From: DTYU01 sp040756575
GTDB lineage: Bacteria; Bacillota; Desulfotomaculia; Desulfotomaculales; Ammonificaceae
NCBI GenBank assembly: GCA_040756575.1
Contig: JBFLYP010000013.1
Location: 1-64,000 of the forward strand
Reading direction: 5' to 3'
Length of the DNA stretch: 64,000 nt
In this document: positions 9,377-17,670 of the stretch, piece after piece
Position numbering within the stretch: the stretch's first letter is position 1
Layout of the letters: each line of letters starts with the position of its first letter
Notes under the pieces: model-generated
Told to the model about the DNA's origin: nothing
Database searches by the model: none
What the model saw: only the letters and a program-made list of their open reading frames with translations
Program-made: the position numbers and the translations under genes

Positions 9377-9735
9377 GTGGTGGTTTTGGTGTCTGAAAAG
9401 ACGGTTTTGGGGTCCGAAACCAGCTTAAGGGTAATCGTTGCTGACGATGACGAACCTACTCGCAATTTGTTGAGCAGTCTCCTGGAGACGTTCGAAGGGG
9501 TAACGGTAGTCGGCAAGGCCGGTACGGGCAAGGAGATGCTCGACCTGGTTCGCGAGACCGCGCCGGATATCGTCTTCGTTGATGTCAAGATGCCGGATCT
9601 GGACGGGCTTTCCGCGACCCACCAGTTGCAGCAAGGGCTCTCCGGCGTTTTGGTGGTTTTTGTCTCCGCTCATTACGAGTACGCCCGAGATTCTTATGAC
9701 CTGGATGCCGTTGATTACGTTGTGAAGCCGGTGAC
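9377..9735 (+). pseudogene. Response regulator, receiver domain only (truncated)
   Basis: The frame encodes a CheY-like receiver: the acidic pair in VIVADDDEPTR, the phospho-acceptor aspartate in IVFVDVKMPDLDG, the switch region VVFVSAHYEYA and the conserved lysine in DYVVKPV. The SAHYEYAxxSYDLDAVDYVVKP pattern is typical of LytTR-type regulators, but the output domain is missing. Immediately after KPV the sequence changes to the ATP-binding end of a sensor kinase. Two similar 21-bp direct repeats lie at 9382-9423 around the start. The gap 9049-9376 upstream has no gene that I can support. Confidence 0.75.
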
Positions 9736-10135
9736 CCCACCGAGGCCGATGTCCGGCGGATCAGGCTCGAAGTGGACGTCTCCACCTCCCTTGCCAGCCT
9801 GGACGCGAAATCGCTCGACCTTACCCGCATCATCGGCAACCTGATTGATAACGCCTTCGACGCCGTCCTCCCTCTCGAAGAACAAGAAAGGATCGTTACG
9901 GTGGAAATCCGCCGCGCCGGGCCGCTGCTGCGCATTGCGGTGAGCAACCGGGGGCCGGTCATAGACGCGGAAACGGCAGCGCGGCTTTTTGAACCCGGCT
10001 ACACCACCAAGGGCGAAGGGGCACAGCGGCCTGGGGCTGCACATAGCGAAGACGCTGACGGAAGGTCTTGGGGGCACGATCGAGGCCGTGCCGGAAAAAG
10101 ACGGGACGCGGTTCACGGTGACGCTGCCAATGTAA
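9736..10135 (+). pseudogene. Sensor kinase ATPase (GHKL) domain fragment, frameshifted
   Basis: The stretch starts abruptly as TEADVRRIRLEVDVS and carries an N-box (IIGNLIDNAFDAV) and G1 box (VSNRGPVI). After LFEPGYTTKGEG a run of four G carries an extra base, and the G2 region HSGLGLHIAKTL and the C-terminus GTRFTVTLPM continue in another frame to TAA at 10135. The catalytic half of a kinase is therefore fused to a decapitated receiver. It cannot encode a working kinase as it stands. Confidence 0.8.
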
Positions 10136-10269
10136 CACGGTTATGCAATGAAGGTCCCGGCGTTATTTGGGGCCGTGTGAGTGAGGCCGAGCGGGGAACC
10201 CGATTTTTGGGCTGATAATTGAGGTGCGTCTTCCACGCAGTGCCGGAAGACGGTTTTTCACAGGCGGTG

Positions 10270-10374
10270 ATGCTGAATGCCGTCAACCACGTGCAGGTGA
10301 TGGTTGCGCTGCTGCAAGAAGGCCGGAAAGAGGAACTCGCCCGGTACGCGGCAGGAATAAAACGGAATTTATGA
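10270..10374 (+). pseudogene. Kinase phospho-acceptor helix fragment (34 codons)
   Basis: An open frame from ATG 10270 encodes AVNHVQVMVALLQEGRKEEL and then ARYAAGIKRNL before TGA. It is the same helical hairpin found in the copies ending at 9048, 11309 and 12556. The phospho-acceptor histidine part (RHDF) is already lost. The stop overlaps an ATG, but the next kinase probably starts later, at 10446. Confidence 0.75.
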
Positions 10375-10445
10375 ACACTGCCAGGCCGTCTTGCCGCCTT
10401 CGGCTTGGGCAGGGAAAAAGGAACCCGGCAGGAGGTAAGTACTGT

Positions 10446-11309
10446 TTGTTCGCTTTAGACTCGGTGTGGGCCTATGCAGTTTTATTTTTCTACCATTTCA
10501 CCATGGACACGGTCTGCGGCCTGGCATTAGCTTTAACTTTGAACGGGTATGACATCAAAAGGAATTGGCGGAGAATCCTACTCGTTTCAATCGTCTTGGG
10601 AGCAATTGACGTCCCAACCTTCGGTCTGTCCCACCCGTTGCGGACTGTTTCCTGGTTAGCGGCAACCTATATCGCAATAAAAACAGGGTTCCGGTTCAGT
10701 ACCGGCAGGACCGTCCGGACCGTCCGGGTCCTGTTCACCTGTATGTTGGTTGTCACCGTCCCCTGGGTCGCGTGCTTCATTCTTCACTACGGCTTTAACG
10801 TCACATTCGACGATTACCTGGCTTCACTGCCCCTGCGCTTACTGTTTCCTCTATCGTACAACCTGCCCACAGCCGCGCTTGCTTACATCAGCTACCGCAG
10901 GCAATGGCGCATATTCCGGGAATCGGACGAGGTAAAAATACACTTAAGAATTGCCCTTGGGCCGGCCGTACAGGTTGTCTTGCTGGGAATTATATTGAAT
11001 GAGTTCTTGTTCTGTTCGGAACAGTTCGGCTCCGGCGGCTGGGTGACCGAAGTGATCCTCCTGCCTTTTTTGAGCATTCCCTGGTTCCTGTCCCTTTTCT
11101 TTCTCTGGCGCATCTTCCGCATCGCCGAGCAGGAGGCCGCCGTAGCCGCCCGGGAAAAACTGGCCGCAGAAATGCGAAGGCAAACCGACGCCGTCTGCGC
11201 ACAGCGGCACGACTTCGTCAACCACGTCCAGGTGATGGTTGCGTTGCTGCAAGAAGGCCGCAAGGAAGAACTGGCGCGGTATATTATGGCAGTGAAGCCG
11301 GATATGTAA
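10446..11309 (+). CDS. Membrane sensor kinase copy B lacking its ATPase domain
   Basis: Start chosen at TTG 10446, which has AGGAGG ten bases upstream. The 287-residue product has about six or seven hydrophobic helices (FALDSVWAYAVLFFYHF onward), a linker AEQEAAVAAREKLAAEMRR, and the phospho-acceptor helix QRHDFVNHVQVMVALL of Spo0B-like/AgrC-type kinases. The chain stops at ARYIMAVKPDM, where an ATP-binding domain should follow. It could be a truncated pseudogene, a decoy sensor, or a phosphotransfer protein served by another kinase. Truncation at the same place as three other copies is notable. Confidence 0.65.
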   Translation: MFALDSVWAYAVLFFYHFTMDTVCGLALALTLNGYDIKRNWRRILLVSIVLGAIDVPTFGLSHPLRTVSWLAATYIAIKTGFRFSTGRTVRTVRVLFTCMLVVTVPWVACFILHYGFNVTFDDYLASLPLRLLFPLSYNLPTAALAYISYRRQWRIFRESDEVKIHLRIALGPAVQVVLLGIILNEFLFCSEQFGSGGWVTEVILLPFLSIPWFLSLFFLWRIFRIAEQEAAVAAREKLAAEMRRQTDAVCAQRHDFVNHVQVMVALLQEGRKEELARYIMAVKPDM

Positions 11310-11470
11310 AGGAGATCGCAATGCCGCAAAGGGTAACCCAGCGTTTTCAACCGCAAAGGTTTTTAAAGAAGCATCCCGGGTAACACCGGAATTATACGGG
11401 ACATTATGCTATACGAACGGTAGTCACAAGATTTAAGGCGGGCAAAGCCCACCCATTGCACCTCAGCGCA

Positions 11471-11499
11471 TTGACATAAGAGTGGTTTTGTGTTAATGT
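11471..11499 (+). promoter_or_regulatory. Promoter of the vapBC module
   Basis: TTGACA at 11471-11476 and TAATGT at 11494-11499 are spaced by 17 bases and end 18 bases before the vapB start. An imperfect dyad GGCGGGC-AAA-GCCCACC lies upstream and could terminate leftward transcription or bind the repressor. Confidence 0.6.
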
Positions 11500-11517
11500 G
11501 GATTAGGGTGATATGGC

Positions 11518-11793
11518 ATGTCCTCGCGACTTAACATCGACCTCAAAGACGAGGGGCTTTATAAAGCGATTAAAATCCGGGCTGTGGAGGAAGGAACCAC
11601 GGTGAGAGAAATGGTAGCCGAAGCGCTGCGGCAGTGGCTGGGCCGGAAAGACAAAAAAGCAAAGGGTATTGACCGGGCAGCCTTGACACGAATGAACGAG
11701 GTCAGGAAGCGGGTGTTTGGGGACCGCGTTTTGCCGGGCAGTTCAACCGACTTGATCCGCGAGACTCGGGAGGAGCGGTTGTCACGGTTATGA
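11518..11793 (+). CDS. vapB: VapB-like antitoxin (ribbon-helix-helix)
   Basis: A 91-residue protein whose N-terminus (RLNIDLKDEGLYKAIKIRA) matches the beta strand and first helix of ribbon-helix-helix DNA-binding antitoxins, with EGTTVREMVAEALRQWL as the second helix. The C-terminal half should wrap the toxin active site. The stop overlaps the toxin start by four bases (ATGA), giving translational coupling. VapB proteins normally repress their own promoter together with VapC. Confidence 0.75.
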   Translation: MSSRLNIDLKDEGLYKAIKIRAVEEGTTVREMVAEALRQWLGRKDKKAKGIDRAALTRMNEVRKRVFGDRVLPGSSTDLIRETREERLSRL

Positions 11794-12215
11794 ACGGAAA
11801 AAGCGTGGTAGTTGACGCCAGTCTCGCCGCTAAGTGGGTGGTCAATGAAGAGGGAACGGAGACTGCCGTTAACTTGCTCGAGCGATGGGCTGAGGAAGGT
11901 TTTCTTGTTGCCGCTCCCTGCCTCATCTTCATCGAAGTTACCAATGCATTATACAAGCGCGTACGGCGCGGAGAATTAACGCTGTCAGATGCCGTCATTT
12001 TACTGGAACATTTGGCGAGTTTGGGCATTGCCATTCAAGATACAGCATCCCTGCACGCGCGAACATTGGAATTAGCAGACCGTTTCGGTTTGCCGTCCAC
12101 CTACGATGCCTACTATCTGTCTTTGGCGGAAACCCTTCAATGCGAGTTCTGGACCGCTGACCAGCGTTTGTACAATATCGTAAAACAGGAACTCAACTGG
12201 GTGCACATTGTGTGA
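11790..12215 (+). CDS. vapC: VapC toxin, PIN-domain ribonuclease
   Basis: A 141-residue PIN domain with the expected acidic residues: D in VVVDASLAAKW near the start, E in IFIEVTNALYKR, D in STYDAYYLSLAE and D in FWTADQRLYN. These coordinate magnesium for cleavage of tRNA or rRNA. Length is normal and no frame damage is seen. It forms an intact pair with the overlapping vapB, in a zone otherwise full of broken kinases, and the pair may stabilise the region. Confidence 0.85.
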   Translation: MNGKSVVVDASLAAKWVVNEEGTETAVNLLERWAEEGFLVAAPCLIFIEVTNALYKRVRRGELTLSDAVILLEHLASLGIAIQDTASLHARTLELADRFGLPSTYDAYYLSLAETLQCEFWTADQRLYNIVKQELNWVHIV

Positions 12216-12270
12216 ATCAGATCCATCCTGGTCTTAGCTTTAATAATGTCCCTCTTTTTCCGCTGGTAAA

Positions 12271-12556
12271 TTCTCGGCTTGGCTGCCGGGAGGCCGCAGC
12301 AGCCGCCCAGGAAAAACCAGCCCCTGAGTTCGCCCGGGCTACGCTCTCGGTTGTGGTGGTGCGGTGGAGTAGCCGCCCAGGAAAAACCAGCCCCTGAGTT
12401 CGCCGGCAGACCGACGCCGTTTGCGCCCAGCGCCACGATGTGGTCAATCACGTTCAGGTGATGGTTGCGCTGCTGCAAGGAGGCCGCAAGGAAGAACTGG
12501 CCCGGTACGCAGCAGCAATAAGGGAAGTCCTTCCAACCGGATCGACCATGCGGTGA
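12271..12556 (+). pseudogene. Sensor kinase copy D remnant with internal duplication
   Basis: The linker (resembling EAAAAAQEKPAPEF) appears twice because a 34-bp segment is directly repeated at 12301 and 12371. It is followed by RQTDAVCAQRHDVVNHVQVM and the rest of the helical hairpin, ending at TGA 12556. The sensor and ATPase domains are absent. It is the fourth remnant of the family in this zone and directly follows vapC. Confidence 0.75.
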
Positions 12557-12646
12557 CGGTGCAAAACGCCCTGCACGTCACGTTTTTACCCTTTTCCCAA
12601 AAGCCTCGACTAAGCCCCGCTTGCGAGCGGGCAAAGGCGCCGGATT

Positions 12647-13822
12647 TCAGAACACCTGAAATATGCCGCATTTCAGGTAATAGGTTTCGGGTGCGGCAAG
12701 GAGCATCGGGTGGTCGCGCGCCTGGCGGCGGACTTCGATCAGGCGCAGGGTGCGCCGGGCGTCACAGGCGGCGGCGGCAACCACATCAAGGAAGAGATCT
12801 TCTGTCAGATGATACGAGCAGGAACAGGTAACTAAGTAACCGCCCGGCGGGAGGAGCTTCATCGCGCGGAGATTGATTTCTTTGTATCCCCGCAGCGCAC
12901 CGGGCAGGGCTTCCTTTGATTTCGTGAAGGCAGGCGGGTCGAGGATTATCATGTCAAACCGCGTCCCGGCATCTGCAAGGCGCCGCAGCTCATCGAAGCA
13001 GTTGGCTTCATAAAAGACACATTTTTCAGCTACACTGTTCAAGGCGGCGTTCTCTGCGGCCAATGTGAGGGCCGATCCGGAAGCATCAAGTCCTACCACC
13101 GATGCGGCACCCCCGCAGGCGGCACTGACGGCAAAGCCGCCGGTATAGCAGAAGCAATCCAGGATTCGTGCCCCTAAAGCCAGTTCCGCCACCGCCCGCC
13201 GGTTTTCCCGCTGGTCGAGAAAAAAACCGGTCTTCTGGCCGGTATGCAAGTCAACCCGGAAGCAGACTCCGTATTCTTCGATTTCGACTGACTGCGGTAC
13301 TTCACCGTAAAGCGGCCCGGCAACAGGCGTCAGTCCCTCCCGCTCCCGGACGCTCACATCACTGCGCTCGTAGATGCCGCGGGGATTGAAAAGCTCCACT
13401 AATAACCCCACAATCTCGCTCTTAAACCGCTCGATCCCGAGGGCTAAAAACTGCACTACGAGGCAGTCGCCGTACCGGTCGACGACAAGCGCCGGCAGGA
13501 AATCAGCCTCTGCGTTCACAAGGCGCCAGGCATTCGTGTTTTGTACCACCTTGCAGCGGTAATTTGCCGCTGTTTCCAGCCGCCGGCGGAAGAATTCCCG
13601 GTCGACGGCTTCGTCCTGCCGCCGGGTCAAAAGCCGGATGAAGATCTGTGAGGCGGGGTTGGCGTAGCCGCGGCCCAAAAACCGGTTGCGCGCGTCGTAG
13701 ACCTCGACGACATCCCCCGGTTCAAAATCGCCCTTCACCTCGCGGACTTCGGCGCGATAAACCCACGGATGTCCCGATAGCACCCTTTTCTCTTTCCCGG
13801 GCAAAATAAAAACTTTTGCCAT
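12647..13822 (-). CDS. Class I SAM-dependent rRNA cytosine methyltransferase (RlmI-like)
   Basis: A 391-residue protein with an N-terminal PUA domain (MAKVFILPGKEKRVLSGHPW, GDVVEVYDARNRFLGRGYAN), a central strand-rich part with YERSD, and a Rossmann methyltransferase core: SAM motif ILDCFCYTGGFAVSAA and catalytic-loop motif ILDPPAFTKS. This architecture is that of RlmI/RlmK-type 23S rRNA methyltransferases. Start ATG 13822 has GCAGGGAG seven bases upstream. An upstream in-frame start would add a non-conserved tail. The last codons form an 8-bp inverted repeat (12654-12676) that may help terminate transcription. Exact target base is not certain. Confidence 0.85.
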   Translation of the reverse strand: MAKVFILPGKEKRVLSGHPWVYRAEVREVKGDFEPGDVVEVYDARNRFLGRGYANPASQIFIRLLTRRQDEAVDREFFRRRLETAANYRCKVVQNTNAWRLVNAEADFLPALVVDRYGDCLVVQFLALGIERFKSEIVGLLVELFNPRGIYERSDVSVREREGLTPVAGPLYGEVPQSVEIEEYGVCFRVDLHTGQKTGFFLDQRENRRAVAELALGARILDCFCYTGGFAVSAACGGAASVVGLDASGSALTLAAENAALNSVAEKCVFYEANCFDELRRLADAGTRFDMIILDPPAFTKSKEALPGALRGYKEINLRAMKLLPPGGYLVTCSCSYHLTEDLFLDVVAAAACDARRTLRLIEVRRQARDHPMLLAAPETYYLKCGIFQVF

Positions 13823-13899
13823 AAAAATCTCCCTGCAAGATAATATCGTACATATCGTACTCCGCCGCAACACAAACTAATCTGTGGAGGAGATAAGTT

Positions 13900-14133
13900 A
13901 TGAGTTGTTCGGCTATGCGCCATAAGTTTGAAGAAGAAATAAAACAGGGGCTAACCTTTGAACGGGCCATCGAGTTTTTAAGCGACGTGGAGGGTTCCGT
14001 TTCCGCCCACCGCGTGGAACTCGAAGAGCTGCGGCGCAAAAATGCCCCTCCCGAAGAAATCCGGCATTTGGAAGAGCACATCGCCGACGGCGAACACCTG
14101 CTAAGCGAAATCAGAAAACTGAGGTTACATTAA
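13900..14133 (+). CDS. Small helical protein of unknown function
   Basis: A 77-residue acidic, probably coiled-coil protein (RVELEELRRKNAPPEEIRHLEEHIADGEHLL as interrupted heptads). It has a strong ribosome binding site (GGAGGAG) before ATG 13900 and is transcribed divergently from the rRNA methyltransferase. I do not recognise the family. Codon use and ribosome binding site support a real gene. The 170 bases after it hold nothing obvious. Confidence 0.6.
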   Translation: MSCSAMRHKFEEEIKQGLTFERAIEFLSDVEGSVSAHRVELEELRRKNAPPEEIRHLEEHIADGEHLLSEIRKLRLH

Positions 14134-14304
14134 CTCCGAAGGTTGTTCTTGCCAGGAAGACAGGCAAACTTCTTTGCGGGTGTTGAGGGGAAAAGACAGT
14201 TCCCTTTACGCTCCGGTCTCATTACAAAAGGCAGTCTCCCCTCCGGCGGCCGACAAATGCTTTCTTCGCCCAACGGACGTTATGTCCCCATAACCGACAT
14301 CCGC

Positions 14305-15624
14305 TCATAGCAGGCTCCGCTCCTTTGGTGTGCCCACCAGCCGCAGGGCGCACCGGCGGGCGTTGTCCATTACCGTCTCGGTATCCACCGTCCGCAGCCA
14401 TCCTGCTTCCACCAGCACGTTACCGTCTACGATGACGGTATCCACGTCTCCTGCCTGTGCCGCGTAGACTACGTGCGCGACAATATCGTGCGGCGGGTAC
14501 AGGTGCGGCTTCCGGAGGTTCAACAAGATTATGTCCGCGCGCTTCCCTGCCTCAATTGTACCTATTATATCCCCCAGACCGAGCGCCCGGGCACCGCCGA
14601 TGGTAGCCATTTCAAGAGCCGTATATGCCGGTAAAGCTTCCGGGTCGTTGTTGGCTACCTTCTGCAAAAGTGCCGCTGCACGCATCTCTTCAAGCATGTC
14701 GAGGTTGTTATTGCTGGCAGCCCCGTCCGTTCCCACGCCGACGGTGACCCCGGCGCCGAGAAGTTTGGTTACGGGAGCGATCCCGCTGGCGAGTTTCATG
14801 TTGCTTTCGGGACTGTGCGCCACCGCCGTTCCTTTTTTTGCCAAAATCTCTATGTCCTCTGCCGATAGGTGCACGCAGTGAGCGGCTAAAACAGGAAGGT
14901 CCAAGAGTCCCGTTCGCTCAAGCAGAACAACGGGGGAACATCCATGCTGCTGGTAGATCACGTCTATCTCCTGCTTCGTCTCCGCCACGTGGATGTGAAC
15001 CCCCACGCCGAGTTCCTCCGCTAAGCTGACCACTTTCTTGAGGTATTCCGGCGGACAGGTGTACGGTGCGTGCGGGCCGAGCATACATGTTATCCGCCCG
15101 TCAGCCTTGCCGTGCCACTCACGGATGAACTCCCGGCTCTCGGTGAGCGCCCTTTGACCGTTGGGAGCTACACCGATAAGCCCCCGCGAAAGGGAAGCCC
15201 GGATCCCGCACTCCTTAACCGCTGCGGCTACCCTGTCCATAAAGAAGTACATGTCGGCGAAGGTTGTGGTACCGCCGAGCAGCATCTCCGCGCAGGCCAG
15301 CAGTGTTCCCCAGTATACGTCTTCGCCGCTTAGTTTGGCCTCCAGCGGCCAAATGGAGTCTTCCAACCACTTCATCAGCGGGAGGTCGTCGGCGTAACTC
15401 CGGAACAAGGTCATCGCAGCGTGGGTGTGCGCGTTGACGAATCCGGGGAGTGCCACCATATCCGGCCCTCCGTACACCTCGGCTTCGTCAAAGCCCTCCG
15501 GTACCCCGCCGGAGGGTCCGACGTACACGATTTCTCCGTCCTGCACTGCCACTGCCCCGTCCCGGATTATTTTATCCGCACCGGTAACCGGAATGACGGT
15601 GACACCCTTAATCAGGATCTTCAC
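14305..15624 (-). CDS. mtaD: 5-methylthioadenosine/S-adenosylhomocysteine deaminase
   Basis: A 439-residue metallo-dependent amidohydrolase (cytosine deaminase/TrzN group). The metal ligands are seen as H66 and H68 in NAHTHAAMT, H in GVHIHVAETK, and the late D in GVGTDGAASNN; LGPHAPYTCP is the substrate-loop signature of MtaD. The enzyme converts MTA to methylthioinosine and SAH to S-inosylhomocysteine with release of ammonia. The start overlaps the aldolase stop by four bases, so both are translationally coupled. Position at the end of a mtnP-like/mtnA/ahcY/aldolase cluster supports a role in salvaging spent SAM. Confidence 0.9.
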   Translation of the reverse strand: MKILIKGVTVIPVTGADKIIRDGAVAVQDGEIVYVGPSGGVPEGFDEAEVYGGPDMVALPGFVNAHTHAAMTLFRSYADDLPLMKWLEDSIWPLEAKLSGEDVYWGTLLACAEMLLGGTTTFADMYFFMDRVAAAVKECGIRASLSRGLIGVAPNGQRALTESREFIREWHGKADGRITCMLGPHAPYTCPPEYLKKVVSLAEELGVGVHIHVAETKQEIDVIYQQHGCSPVVLLERTGLLDLPVLAAHCVHLSAEDIEILAKKGTAVAHSPESNMKLASGIAPVTKLLGAGVTVGVGTDGAASNNNLDMLEEMRAAALLQKVANNDPEALPAYTALEMATIGGARALGLGDIIGTIEAGKRADIILLNLRKPHLYPPHDIVAHVVYAAQAGDVDTVIVDGNVLVEAGWLRTVDTETVMDNARRCALRLVGTPKERSLL

Positions 15625-16295
15625 TTTCGCCCGCCTCCACCCTTATTTTGCCCGTAAGATGTAAGATAATCATAGCGCAAGTCAGCGACCTCTTTTTCAC
15701 TCAATACCGACGGTGTTCCGATAAGAGTTGCCCACAAGTAAATCTGCGCAGCCTTTTCAACTATCTGACATACGTTAAACGCTTCATCGAGGCTGCCCCC
15801 TACCCCGACCATCCCGTGGTTGCATAAGAGCACCGCGTTCCCCTGGCCTAGTGCCGCAACAACGTTTCCTGCAAGCTGCCGCGACCCTGCGGGGGCATAT
15901 TCCGCTACCGGCACCTCCCCGCCGACAATATGGGCTATATCTTCCACCAGCGGAGGGATGGGCTGCCGCGCAACTGCCATCGCACTGGCAAAAACGCTGT
16001 GTGTGTGCATGATCGCTTGTACGTCGGTACGCGCGCGGTAAATCGCTAAATGTAATTCCAGCTCCGTTGAGGGCTTCCGTTCTCCCTCGATAATTTCACC
16101 ATCCAGGTTCACCACCACGATGTCCCGCGGTTGCAAGGAATCGTAAGCCATCCCGCTTGGGGTGATGACCACGAGGTCCTCGCGGGAAACCCTGCAGGAT
16201 ACGTTTCCCCAGGTTCCCACGACAAGCCCTGCCCGCGCCATCCTCACTCCTGACTGGGCCACCCGCTCGCGCGCCTTCTCTGCTACCAGGTTCAT
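15621..16295 (-). CDS. Class II (fuculose-type) aldolase, probable methylthioribulose-1-P aldolase
   Basis: A 224-residue zinc-dependent class II aldolase of the L-fuculose-phosphate family: GTWGNVS and TPSG phosphate-binding loops, catalytic glutamate near E78 in STELELH, zinc ligands H97 and H99 in MHTHS, and H160 in CNHG. General members cleave fuculose-1-P or ribulose-type 1-phosphates to DHAP plus an aldehyde. Its place directly between ahcY and mtaD, with mtnA and an mtnP homologue upstream and no mtnB/W/X/D present, suggests it acts on 5-methylthioribulose-1-phosphate, as in the DHAP shunt. The substrate is inferred from context. Confidence 0.75.
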   Translation of the reverse strand: MNLVAEKARERVAQSGVRMARAGLVVGTWGNVSCRVSREDLVVITPSGMAYDSLQPRDIVVVNLDGEIIEGERKPSTELELHLAIYRARTDVQAIMHTHSVFASAMAVARQPIPPLVEDIAHIVGGEVPVAEYAPAGSRQLAGNVVAALGQGNAVLLCNHGMVGVGGSLDEAFNVCQIVEKAAQIYLWATLIGTPSVLSEKEVADLRYDYLTSYGQNKGGGGRK

Positions 16296-17552
16296 CTATT
16301 TCTCTCCTTCCGCGGACTGGAGGTACGCCTCCTGTTCCGGCCGCAGCCGGTCTATTTCGATGCCCAGCGAACTCAACTTCAACTCCGCCACACGGTTGTC
16401 AACCGCCTCGGGAACGGGGTAAACGCGGCGCTTGAGGTTCCGGCCCTCGTTCAGGATGTACCGCGCCGACAACGCCTGCAGGGCAAAAGAAAGGTCCATG
16501 ATCTCGGCGGGATGGCCGTCCCCGGCCGCTAAATTGACAAGGCGGCCTTCCGCGAGCAAATACAGCCTCCGTCCATCCGGAAGCCTGAACTCCTCGATAT
16601 TCGCACGTACCACCCGGCGGGATTCGGCGACCAACTCGAGGTCGGGCAGCGATATCTCGACGTTGAAGTGCCCGGCGTTCGCCAACAGCGCACCGTCCTT
16701 CATCCGCTTGAAGTGCTCCGCGCGGAGCACGTCTTTGCAACCGGTGGTGGTGATAAAGATGTCTCCCCTTTCCGCCGCTACAAGCGAGTGCATCACCTCG
16801 AAGCCGTCCATAACCGCCTCAATGGCCTTTACCGGGTCGACCTCGCAGACAATCACCCTCGCTCCCAGCCCTTTTGCCCTGAGACTCACCCCTCTGCCGC
16901 ACCAGCCGTAGCCAAAAATCACCACGGTTTTCCCGGCAACCAGCAGGTTGGTGGCACGCATGAATCCCGCCCAAACCGACTCTCCGGTACCGTAGCGGTT
17001 GTCAAAGAGGTATTTTGTCCGGGCGTTGTTTACAGCGAGCATCGGGAAAAGGAGCCGCCCTTCCCGTTCGAGGGCATACAGCCGCAACACACCGGTGGTT
17101 GTTTCCTCGCATCCGCCGATGACCCCCCCGCTCAACTCGCGCAGGTCGGTGTGTAAGAGGTGGACGAGGTCGCCGCCGTCGTCAATCACGATATGGGGGT
17201 TTATCCGGAGTGTCTCCACTAGGTGCCGGTGGTACTCCTCGGGCGTCGGGTTGTACCAGGCGTATACCCGTACCCCGGCCGCCGCCAGGGCAGCGGCGAT
17301 ATCGTCCCTGGTTGAGAGCGGGTTGGAACCCGTTGCCGCCACCTCTGCCCCGCCATCCTTGAGCACCAGCGCTAAGTAAGCCGTCTTGGCTTCAAGGTGG
17401 ATGCTCAATGCTATGCGGATGTCCCTGAAGGGCTGGTCTCGCCGAAATTCCTCCCGGACGGCGCTCAGTACCGGCATGTGCGCCGCCACCCACTCGATCT
17501 TTTGCTGGCCCTCAGGCGCCAGGTCCGGGTCACGGATCAGGCTTTGAGCCAA
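16296..17552 (-). CDS. ahcY: Adenosylhomocysteinase
   Basis: A 418-residue S-adenosylhomocysteine hydrolase, which splits SAH into adenosine and homocysteine with tightly bound NAD. Signatures seen: GGCEETTTGV, NNARTKYLFDNRYGTGES with substrate-binding Lys and Asp, and the NAD motif GYGWCGRG at 214-221. The C-terminus is the short thermophile/archaeal type, without the roughly 40-residue insert of eukaryotic forms. Start is TTG 17552 with AGGAGG at eight bases. The stop abuts the aldolase start, indicating one operon. Together with mtaD it clears SAH. Confidence 0.92.
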   Translation of the reverse strand: MAQSLIRDPDLAPEGQQKIEWVAAHMPVLSAVREEFRRDQPFRDIRIALSIHLEAKTAYLALVLKDGGAEVAATGSNPLSTRDDIAAALAAAGVRVYAWYNPTPEEYHRHLVETLRINPHIVIDDGGDLVHLLHTDLRELSGGVIGGCEETTTGVLRLYALEREGRLLFPMLAVNNARTKYLFDNRYGTGESVWAGFMRATNLLVAGKTVVIFGYGWCGRGVSLRAKGLGARVIVCEVDPVKAIEAVMDGFEVMHSLVAAERGDIFITTTGCKDVLRAEHFKRMKDGALLANAGHFNVEISLPDLELVAESRRVVRANIEEFRLPDGRRLYLLAEGRLVNLAAGDGHPAEIMDLSFALQALSARYILNEGRNLKRRVYPVPEAVDNRVAELKLSSLGIEIDRLRPEQEAYLQSAEGEK

Positions 17553-17598
17553 GATAAAAACCTCCTAAAAAACAGATGTCGGACGCATGATGTCTGAA

Positions 17599-17632
17599 GC
17601 CGGGGTTGTTTTCCAGCGCCTGCAACCCCGGC
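17599..17632 (-). terminator. GC-rich hairpin between mtnA and ahcY
   Basis: A 10-bp perfect stem (GCCGGGGTTG / CAACCCCGGC) with a 14-base loop lies 39 bases after the mtnA stop. No T-run follows, so it is more likely an RNA-processing or pausing structure than a strong terminator. Confidence 0.4.
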
Positions 17633-17670
17633 CTCGAACCTCATACATCTCACTTTAATACGGTAGAACT

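Noticed and set aside
17553..17670. SAH or SAM riboswitch before ahcY
   Set aside because: A strong hairpin exists but none of the conserved riboswitch cores is seen, and the position is inside an operon.
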